Below, piece after piece: positions 58,009 through 64,000 of a stretch of 64,000 bases of DNA. A program made the translations under genes and the position numbers. Source of the DNA: Siccirubricoccus phaeus (GTDB taxonomy: Bacteria; Pseudomonadota; Alphaproteobacteria; Acetobacterales; Acetobacteraceae); contig NZ_SRXO01000016.1 of NCBI RefSeq assembly GCF_008360935.1, positions 62,001 to 126,000 of the forward strand. The letters run 5' to 3'. Below the pieces are notes generated by a model. That model made no database searches. It saw only the letters and a list, made by a program, of their open reading frames with translations, and had not been told where the DNA came from. Position 1 is the first letter of the stretch, and every line of letters begins with the position of its first letter.

Positions 58009-58074
58009 GCGGCGAGACTATCCCCTCGACAAGCCGCCCGCCCAGGGCTTCCCTTGGCGGCGAAGGAGCCCCGC

Positions 58075-59247
58075 ATGCCCGTCCTCAACCGCATCGCCGA
58101 TTTCACCGCCGAGATGACCGAATGGCGGCAGGATTTCCACCGCCATCCGGAGCTGGGCTTCCAGGAGAAGCGCACCAGCGACATCGTCGCCGCGAAGCTG
58201 GCGGGCTGGGGGATCGAGGTGCATCGGGGCCTGGCCACCACCGGCCTGGTCGGCGTGCTGCGCAACGGCGAGAGCGGCCGCAGCATCGGGCTGCGCGCCG
58301 ACATGGACTGCCTGCCGATGGAGGAGCAGAACGGCTTCGCCCACCGCTCCACCATTCCCGGCCGCATGCATGGCTGCGGCCATGACGGGCATACCGCAAC
58401 CTTGCTGGGCGCGGCGAAGTACCTGGCGGAGACCCGCAATTTCGACGGCACCGTGGTGTTCATCTTCCAGCCGGCGGAGGAAGGCGGCGGCGGGGCGCGG
58501 GTGATGGTGGAGGAAGGGCTGTTCGCCCGCTTCCCCTGCGACAGCGTCTACGGCATTCACAACGACCCGAGCCTGCCGCTGGGCGAGGCAGCGGCCGTGC
58601 CGGGGGTGATCCTGGCGGCCTCCGACCGGGTGGAGATCACGGTGAGGGGCGTCGGCGGCCATGCGGCGCGGCCGCATGTCACGGTGGACCCGGTGCTGGT
58701 CGGCGCGCAGATCGTCGTCGCGCTGCAGGCGGTGGTGGCGCGGCGGACGGACCCGCTGGACAGCGCCGTCATCAGCATGACGAATTTCCACGCCGGCAGC
58801 GCGGTGAACGTCATTCCGGAGAGCGCGGTGCTGAAAGGCTCCATCCGCACGCTGCAGTCGGCGACGCGCGACCTGATGGAGAAGCTGATCACCCAGGTGG
58901 CACAAAGCACCGCAGCGGCGCATGAGGCGGTGGCGGAGGTGAAATACGTCCGCAACTACCCGCCCACGGTGAACCATGCGGCGGAGACGGCGCGCGCGGC
59001 GCTGGCCGCCGGGAAGGTGCTGGGCGAAAGCAGGGTGCTGCGCCAGCGCCCGCCGGTGATGGGGGCGGAGGATTTCTCCTACATGCTGCTGGAACGGCCG
59101 GGCGCCTTCGTGAAGATCGGGCAGCGCGGCGCGGAGAAGGGCGGCGTGCCGGTGCATCATCCGCTCTATGATTTCAACGACGATGCGCTGCCGATCGGGG
59201 CGAGCTTCTTCGCGACGCTGGTGGAGCAGGAGCTGCCGCGGGGGTGA
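58075..59247 (+). CDS. M20 family amidohydrolase (aminoacylase/hippurate hydrolase-like)
   Basis: A metallo-amidohydrolase of 390 residues of the M20D group, which removes acyl groups from amino acids. RQDFHRHPELGFQE near residue 19 and GLRADMDCLPMEE are typical. The metal ligands lie in MHGCGHDGHTATLLGAA near residue 100 and QPAEEGGGGARVMVEEG near 138, with a final His in PLYDFNDDALPIG. The dimerisation domain covers about 190-300. AAGGAG precedes ATG 58075. The exact substrate cannot be given. An SDR gene lies downstream across a 196-bp repeat-bearing gap. Confidence 0.92.
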   Translation: MPVLNRIADFTAEMTEWRQDFHRHPELGFQEKRTSDIVAAKLAGWGIEVHRGLATTGLVGVLRNGESGRSIGLRADMDCLPMEEQNGFAHRSTIPGRMHGCGHDGHTATLLGAAKYLAETRNFDGTVVFIFQPAEEGGGGARVMVEEGLFARFPCDSVYGIHNDPSLPLGEAAAVPGVILAASDRVEITVRGVGGHAARPHVTVDPVLVGAQIVVALQAVVARRTDPLDSAVISMTNFHAGSAVNVIPESAVLKGSIRTLQSATRDLMEKLITQVAQSTAAAHEAVAEVKYVRNYPPTVNHAAETARAALAAGKVLGESRVLRQRPPVMGAEDFSYMLLERPGAFVKIGQRGAEKGGVPVHHPLYDFNDDALPIGASFFATLVEQELPRG

Positions 59248-59249
59248 TG

Positions 59250-59430
59250 GGGGCTTCGCCCCCGAACCCCAGCAGAGGGCTCCGCCCTCTGCACGTCTGC
59301 CGGTCCCGTGCGAGTCGGCAGGTTGAACCGTTGGGGCTGAAACCATGGTTCCAAAGGCCCTGCAGCCTTTGGCAGGATCGGACGCACGGCGTCCGATGCG
59401 GGAGGAAGGGCAGAGCCCTTCCGCGACACA
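59250..59430. repeat. Hairpin chain with CCAAAGGCC-type element
   Basis: GGGGGCTTCGCCCCC (about 59250-59264), CAGAGGGCTCCGCCCTCTG (about 59273-59291), CCAAAGGC...GCCTTTGG (59351-59372), CGGACGC/GCGTCCG (about 59378-59396) and GAAGGGCAGAGCCCTTC (about 59405-59421) follow each other. The chain fills the gap between two genes on the same strand. Confidence 0.75.
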
Positions 59431-59443
59431 GGGGAGGAAGAAC

Positions 59444-60244
59444 ATGACCACGCTCCAGGGAAAAGCCGCCCTCGTCACCGGCGCCGCCTCCGGCATCGGC
59501 GCCGCCACAGCCCGCGCCCTGGCGCGTGACGGCGCCGACGTACTGCTGACGGATATCGACGACACTCGCGGCGAGGCGCTGGCCGCCGAGCTGCGCGGCG
59601 CCGGCGCCAAAGCCCGCTACCTCCGCCAGGACGTGACCGAGGAGCCCCGCTGGATCGAGGTGGTGACCGCCGCCGAGCAGGAATTCGGCCGACTGGACAT
59701 CCTCGTCTCCAATGCGGGCATCGGCATCATCGTGCCGCTGGAGGAGATGCCGCTGGCGGAGTGGCGCAGGCAGATGGCCATCAACGTCGATGGCGTCTTC
59801 CTCTCCATCAAGCATAGCGCGCCGGCGCTGCGCCGCGCCGGCGGGGGCTCCATGGTGCTGCTTTCCTCCGTCGCGGGGCTGCGCGGCTCGGCGGGGCTTG
59901 CCGGCTATTCCGCCAGCAAGGGCGCGGTGCGGCTGCTGGCGAAATCTGCGGCGCTGGAACTCGCTGCCGACCACATCCGGGTGAACAGCGTGCATCCCGG
60001 CATCATCGCCACGCCCATCTGGCAGAAGCTGCCGGCCAACCCGCTCTCCGGCCGCAACGCGCCGATCGACCCGAAGGACATGGCCGCCGGCGTCCCCCTC
60101 GGCTACCCCGCCGCGCCGGAGGAGGTGGCGGAGGGCATCGCCTGGCTGGCCTCCGACGCCGCCCGCTACGTCACCGGCTCCGAACTCGTCATCGATGGCG
60201 GGATGACGGCAGGGCGGGCCGGCAGCCTGGCGATCCGCGGATAG
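59444..60244 (+). CDS. Short-chain dehydrogenase/reductase
   Basis: A classical SDR of 266 residues. The cofactor loop TGAASGIG is at residues 13-20, with Asp in LTDIDD suggesting NAD(H). NAGIGI follows, the catalytic Ser is in LLSSVAGLRG, and YSASKGAV carries Tyr-x3-Lys near residue 155. HPGIIATPIWQKL and SELVIDGGMTAG end the protein as usual. GGGGAGGAAG precedes ATG 59444. The substrate is unknown; neighbours suggest a secondary alcohol or hydroxy acid. A shorter SDR-like relation to FabG at 21618 is only superfamily-wide. Confidence 0.92.
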   Translation: MTTLQGKAALVTGAASGIGAATARALARDGADVLLTDIDDTRGEALAAELRGAGAKARYLRQDVTEEPRWIEVVTAAEQEFGRLDILVSNAGIGIIVPLEEMPLAEWRRQMAINVDGVFLSIKHSAPALRRAGGGSMVLLSSVAGLRGSAGLAGYSASKGAVRLLAKSAALELAADHIRVNSVHPGIIATPIWQKLPANPLSGRNAPIDPKDMAAGVPLGYPAAPEEVAEGIAWLASDAARYVTGSELVIDGGMTAGRAGSLAIRG

Positions 60245-60378
60245 GACGATCCTGCTACGCGATATTGCCGCCCCATATCTGCCCCCGCCGCATCGTGGAA
60301 GGCGGGGGTCCGACAAGAATTGTCCAGGGCTGATGCGCATGCCTTACTGCCCTCTCGTCCCGGGGAGAGCATCACCGC

Positions 60379-63345
60379 ATGCCGGAAGCGCCGACGCCGC
60401 CGCTGACGCAAGACCGGCCCCACGCGCCTTCGGCGCAGCCATCATCCCGCGCGCCTTCGGCGCAGCCGTCATCCCGCGCGCCTTCGGCGCGACCGATGCC
60501 GGATCCGCGCGTGGAGTACTCGCCAAGCGTCAGCGACCAGGTGAAGACCACCACCTGCTACATGTGCGCCTGCCGCTGCGGCATCCGCGTCCATCTGAAG
60601 GATGGCCGGATCCGCTATATCGAGGGCAATCCGTACCATCCGGTGAACAAGGGCGTGCTCTGCGGCAAGGGCAGCGCCGGCATCATGAGCCATTACGCGC
60701 CCGCGAGGCTGCGCGCGCCGCTGAAGCGGGTGGGGCCGCGCGGCAGCGGGGAGTTCGCGGAGATCTCGTGGGAAGAGGCGTTGGAGATCGCCACGGGCTG
60801 GCTGCGCCATGTCCGCGAGACCGATCCGCGCCAGCTCGCCTTCTTCACCGGCCGCGATCAATCGCAAAGCCTGACCGGCTTCTGGGCCGCGCAATTCGGC
60901 ACGCCGAATTTCGCCGCGCATGGCGGCTTCTGCTCCGTGAATATGGCGGCGGGCGGCCTCTATTCCATCGGCGGCAGCTTCTGGGAATTCGGCGAGCCCG
61001 ACTGGGACCGCACGAAGTACCTGCTGATGTTCGGCGTCGCCGAGGACCATGACAGCAACCCGATCAAGCTCGGCCTCTCCAAGCTGAAGGCGCGGGGGGC
61101 GAAATTCCTTTCGGTCAATCCGGTGCGCACCGGCTACTCCGCCATCGCCGATGAATGGGTCGGGCTGCGGCCGGGCACGGACGGGCTCTTCGTGCTGGCC
61201 CTGGTGCATGAGCTGTTGCGGGCCGACCGGATCGACCTGGAATTCCTCGCCCGCTACACCAACGCGCCCTGGCTGGTGGTGCGCAACCCGGGCGGTGCCG
61301 ATGACGGCCTCTTCGCCCGCGACGAGGGAGGGAAGCCGCTTGCCTGGGACCGCGCCCGCGGCGCCATCCCGGCGGAGACGGCCGACCTCTCCCCGGTCAT
61401 GGCCGGCGAGGTGACGCTGCCGGATGGCCGCATCGCCTACCCCGCCTTCCACCTGCTGGCGGAGCGCTATCTGGGCGCCGAATACGCGCCGGAGGCGGTC
61501 GCCGAACGCTGCGGCATCGAGGCCGGGCGCATCCGTCGCATCGCCGCTGAGATCGCGGAGGTCGCCTTCGACCAGGCGATCACGCTGGAGCAGAGCTGGA
61601 CCGATGTGTGGGGCCGCACCCACGCCAGCATCACCGGCCGCCCCGTCGCTTTCCACGCCATGCGCGGCATCAGCGCGCATTCCAACGGCTTCCACACCTG
61701 CCGCGCCCTGCACCTGCTGCAGATGCTGATCGGCGCGGTCGATACCCCCGGCTCCTGGCGCTATAAGGCGCCCTTCCCGCGGCCCATCCCGCCCGGGCCG
61801 GGCCCCGCCGGGCGCGGCGCCAAGCCCAACACTCCGCTCGCCGGCAACCTGCTGAGCTTTCCCCACGGGCCGGACGACCTGCTGGTGGAGGAGGACGGCA
61901 CGCCGCTGCGCATCGACCACGCCTTCTCCTGGGAAGCGCCGCTCGGCCTGCACGGCATGATGCACACCGTCATCGGCAATGCTGGCAAGGCGGACCCCTA
62001 CCCGATCGACACGCTGTTCATGTTCATGGCCAACATGGCCTGGAATAGCGCCATGAATCCCGGCGAGGTCATCCGCATCCTGACCGAGCAGCGGGAGGAT
62101 GGCGAATACCGCATTCCGCATGTCATCTACTCGGATGCGTATTTCTCCGAGACCGTGCCCTATGCCGATCTGATCCTTCCGGACACCACCTATCTCGAAC
62201 GCTGGGACTGCATCTCCATCCTCGATCGCCCGATCGGCAGCGCGCATGGCGCGGGAGATGCCATCCGCCAGCCGGTGGTGGCGCCGGATCGCGACGTGCG
62301 GCCCTTCCAGGACGTGCTGATCGAGCTCGGCGCCCGGCTCGGCCTGCCGGCCTTTGTGAACGAGGATGGCTCGCCGCGCTTCAAGGACTATCCGGACTAC
62401 ATGGTGAACCACCAGCGCATGCCCGGCGTCGGGCCGCTGGCCGGCTTCCGCGGCGCGGATGGCAGCAAGGTGGGCGTGGGCGAGCCGAACCCCGACCAGC
62501 TCCGGCGCTACATTGAAAACGGCTGCTTCTGGCGCGACCACATAAGGCCCGAGCAGGAATGGCTGAAGCACGCCAACCGCGCCTATCTGGAGGACGCCAA
62601 GGCGAAGGGCTTCATCGGCAAGTCGGACCAGATCGTGCTGCAGCTCTACTCGGAGCCGCTGCAGAAATTCCGCCTCGCCGCCGAGGGCCATGGCGCGAAG
62701 CAGCCACCGGCGCATCTGCGGGAGCGCGTCCGCACCTATTGCGACCCGCTGCCCATCTGGTACGCGCCGCTGGAGCAGCAGGGGCAGGACCTTGCGCCTT
62801 TCCCCTTCTCCGCCGTCACCCAGCGGCCCATGGCGATGTACCATTCCTGGGGCTCGATGAATGCCTGGCTGCGGCAGATCCATGGCGCCAACAAGCTGAT
62901 GATGGCGCGGTCCAGGGCCGAGGCGATGGGCCTCGCCCAGGATGACTGGGTCTGGGTGGAAAGCCGCAGCGGCCGGCTGAAATGCCAGGTCGCGCTGATG
63001 GAAGGCGTGAACCCCGACACGGTCTGGACCTGGAACGCCATCGGCAAGCGGGCCGGTGCCTGGGCGCTGGCGCCGGACAGCCCGGAGGCGACGCGCGGCT
63101 TCCTGCTGAACCACGTCATCAGCGAATGGCTGCCGGCCCAGATGGCGGAAGGTCGCGATTTCCGCCTGGCGAATGCGGACCCCGTCACCGGCCAGGCCGC
63201 CTGGTACGACCTCCGCGTCGGCATCACCAAGGCCGCGCCGGAGGAAGCCGGCCTCACCGCGCCGCATCCGGAAGCGCTGCGCCCGCCGCCGCACATGCCC
63301 GGCCCGCCCGACATCCTCCGCTATTCGGTGAAGACCTCCGCATGA
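60379..63345 (+). CDS. soeA: Molybdopterin oxidoreductase, SoeA-like sulfite dehydrogenase subunit
   Basis: The large catalytic subunit, 988 residues, of a complex iron-sulfur molybdoenzyme like SoeABC, which oxidises sulfite to sulfate on the cytoplasmic side and reduces quinone. A [4Fe-4S] motif CYMCACRC (residues about 56-63) with a later Cys in GVLCGKGSAG opens the enzyme; HGGFCSVNMAAGG near 190 may give the Mo-ligating Cys. RTHASITGRPVAFHAMRG and a C-terminal molydopterin-binding domain follow. There is no twin-arginine signal, fitting the cytoplasm. GGGGAGAG precedes ATG 60379; ATG 60496 would drop an odd repeat-built N-terminus. soeB overlaps its stop. Confidence 0.86.
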   Translation: MPEAPTPPLTQDRPHAPSAQPSSRAPSAQPSSRAPSARPMPDPRVEYSPSVSDQVKTTTCYMCACRCGIRVHLKDGRIRYIEGNPYHPVNKGVLCGKGSAGIMSHYAPARLRAPLKRVGPRGSGEFAEISWEEALEIATGWLRHVRETDPRQLAFFTGRDQSQSLTGFWAAQFGTPNFAAHGGFCSVNMAAGGLYSIGGSFWEFGEPDWDRTKYLLMFGVAEDHDSNPIKLGLSKLKARGAKFLSVNPVRTGYSAIADEWVGLRPGTDGLFVLALVHELLRADRIDLEFLARYTNAPWLVVRNPGGADDGLFARDEGGKPLAWDRARGAIPAETADLSPVMAGEVTLPDGRIAYPAFHLLAERYLGAEYAPEAVAERCGIEAGRIRRIAAEIAEVAFDQAITLEQSWTDVWGRTHASITGRPVAFHAMRGISAHSNGFHTCRALHLLQMLIGAVDTPGSWRYKAPFPRPIPPGPGPAGRGAKPNTPLAGNLLSFPHGPDDLLVEEDGTPLRIDHAFSWEAPLGLHGMMHTVIGNAGKADPYPIDTLFMFMANMAWNSAMNPGEVIRILTEQREDGEYRIPHVIYSDAYFSETVPYADLILPDTTYLERWDCISILDRPIGSAHGAGDAIRQPVVAPDRDVRPFQDVLIELGARLGLPAFVNEDGSPRFKDYPDYMVNHQRMPGVGPLAGFRGADGSKVGVGEPNPDQLRRYIENGCFWRDHIRPEQEWLKHANRAYLEDAKAKGFIGKSDQIVLQLYSEPLQKFRLAAEGHGAKQPPAHLRERVRTYCDPLPIWYAPLEQQGQDLAPFPFSAVTQRPMAMYHSWGSMNAWLRQIHGANKLMMARSRAEAMGLAQDDWVWVESRSGRLKCQVALMEGVNPDTVWTWNAIGKRAGAWALAPDSPEATRGFLLNHVISEWLPAQMAEGRDFRLANADPVTGQAAWYDLRVGITKAAPEEAGLTAPHPEALRPPPHMPGPPDILRYSVKTSA
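60420..60490 (+). repeat. 27-bp tandem repeat with palindrome in the soeA N-terminus
   Basis: CGCGCCTTCGGCGCAGCC plus ATCATCCCG is repeated (27 bp, about 2.6 copies), encoding APSAQPSSR twice and APSARP. Each copy has a GCGCC-TTC-GGCGC palindrome. The same palindrome with flanks (CCCGCGCGCCTTCGGCGCGA) occurs inside glpK near 56566 on the other strand. Confidence 0.85.
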
Positions 63346-64000
63346 CCTGCCTGCCCGCACCGGGTGCGAAGAAGCTCGGCCTCGTCATCGACCTCGACAC
63401 CTGCGTCGGCTGCCAGGCCTGCGCCACGAACTGCAAGGAGTGGAACGCCAGCGGCCATTCCGCGCCGCTGCCCGACTTCAAGCCTTACGCCGCCGGCCAG
63501 GAAGGCGTGTGGTTCAACCGCGTCCACAGCTTCGAGGCCGGGGAAGGCGAGGCCGGCCGCACCGTCCACTTCCCCCGCTCCTGCCTGCATTGCGAGACGC
63601 CGGATTGCGTCACCGTCTGCCCCACCGGCGCCAGCTACAAGCGGGCCGAGGACGGCATCGTGCTGGTGAACCACGACACCTGCATCGGCTGCGGCCTCTG
63701 CGCCTGGGCCTGCCCCTATGGCGCGCGGGAGATGGATGAGGACCAGGGGGTGATGAAGAAATGCACCCTCTGTATCGACCGCATCTACAACGAGAACATC
63801 CCGGAGGCGCAGCGCCAGCCCGCCTGCGTGCTGACCTGCCCGACCAAGGCGCGGCATTTCGGCGACCTCGGCGACCCGGAGAGCGCCGTCAGCAAGCTGG
63901 TGGCGGAGCGCGGCGGCCAGCCGCTGATGCCGGAGCTCGGCTACAACCCGGTGAACCGCTACCTGCCGCCGCGCAAGAAGGCGCTGCCGCCGAGCGCGCC
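63342..64000 (+). CDS. soeB: 4Fe-4S ferredoxin-type subunit, SoeB-like (cut by window end)
   Basis: The electron-transfer subunit of the same complex; the first 219 codons are in the window. Four Cys clusters are visible: CVGCQACATNC near residue 22, CLHCETPDCVTVCPTGA near 86, CIGCGLCAWACPYGA near 117 and KCTLCIDRI with CVLTCPTKA near 140-170. They would hold four [4Fe-4S] clusters, as in DmsB/PsrB-type proteins. ATG 63342 overlaps the soeA stop (ATGA). LGLVIDLDTCVGC is typical of SoeB. The membrane subunit SoeC should follow beyond the window. Confidence 0.88.
   Translation, partial: MTCLPAPGAKKLGLVIDLDTCVGCQACATNCKEWNASGHSAPLPDFKPYAAGQEGVWFNRVHSFEAGEGEAGRTVHFPRSCLHCETPDCVTVCPTGASYKRAEDGIVLVNHDTCIGCGLCAWACPYGAREMDEDQGVMKKCTLCIDRIYNENIPEAQRQPACVLTCPTKARHFGDLGDPESAVSKLVAERGGQPLMPELGYNPVNRYLPPRKKALPPSA

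Noticed and set aside
60469-63360. 963-codon open frame opposite soeA
   Set aside because: Antisense shadow of a conserved molybdoenzyme; no motif in it.

Overview
The window is a 64 kb chromosomal segment of very high GC content with dense genes, short intergenic gaps and GC-rich codon use. MutS next to a malic enzyme/phosphotransacetylase fusion, IalB next to rlmN, a TRAP and a Bug binding protein, QueD, and an EF-P/inositol monophosphatase/MotA-like neighbourhood all point to an alphaproteobacterium. Acetobacteraceae (Roseomonas and relatives) is the best guess; this is inference from gene content and style, not a database match. There is no phage, insertion sequence, rRNA operon or CRISPR array.

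Layout. 1-4.5 kb: the start of mutS (cut by the window edge), maeB and a DUF488 gene. 4.5-16 kb: three solute-binding proteins without permeases, a 2-oxoglutarate oxygenase-like protein, an acyl-CoA dehydrogenase, a CAU-anticodon tRNA, a GGDEF-EAL protein coupled to a small periplasmic molybdopterin-fold protein, and queD. 16-19 kb: a four-gene coupled operon (two glycosyltransferases of the families named for arsenosugar synthesis, an HPP membrane protein, an isonitrile hydratase-like protein) with a 98-bp tandem repeat inside a gene junction. 19-24 kb: a radical SAM protein, a cupin, fabG and fabD. 24-29 kb: an OmpA-like/MotA-like/MotB-like trio, inositol monophosphatase and efp. 29-33 kb: a Uma2 protein, a VapC-type toxin pair coupled to epmB, and divergent epmA, so EF-P and both enzymes for its beta-lysylation lie together. 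33-47 kb: housekeeping and transport genes (thiE, paiB-like, mscS-like, a potassium channel, argG, an MFS carrier, SemiSWEET, a Bug protein, rlmN, ialB-like, yunG-like). 47-51 kb: a sugar-type catabolic operon (Gfo/Idh/MocA, DUF993, sugar phosphate isomerase) with a 69-bp tandem repeat in front of the last gene. 51-60 kb: acyl-CoA and carboxylate catabolism (AidB-like dehydrogenase, lactonase, 3-hydroxyacyl-CoA dehydrogenase, AtuA pair, glpK, M20 amidohydrolase, SDR). 60-64 kb: soeA- and soeB-like genes of a molybdenum sulfite dehydrogenase, the second cut by the window end.

The most unusual content is between the genes. Several families of short hairpin elements recur in intergenic space: hairpins with a GAAT apical loop on unrelated stems; composite elements with paired compensatory changes between copies; a CCAAAGGCC hairpin in about eight places; and a GC-rich double hairpin repeated almost exactly. 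Two tandem amplifications (98 bp and 69 bp) sit exactly at ATGA stop-start overlaps. The 69-bp array places a GGAGG and usually an ATG in each unit, in frame with the downstream enzyme. These arrays are the best candidates for something undescribed. No clearly new multi-gene defence or biosynthetic system is visible; the closest candidates are the coupled molybdopterin-fold/c-di-GMP pair and the non-flagellar MotA/MotB-like trio.
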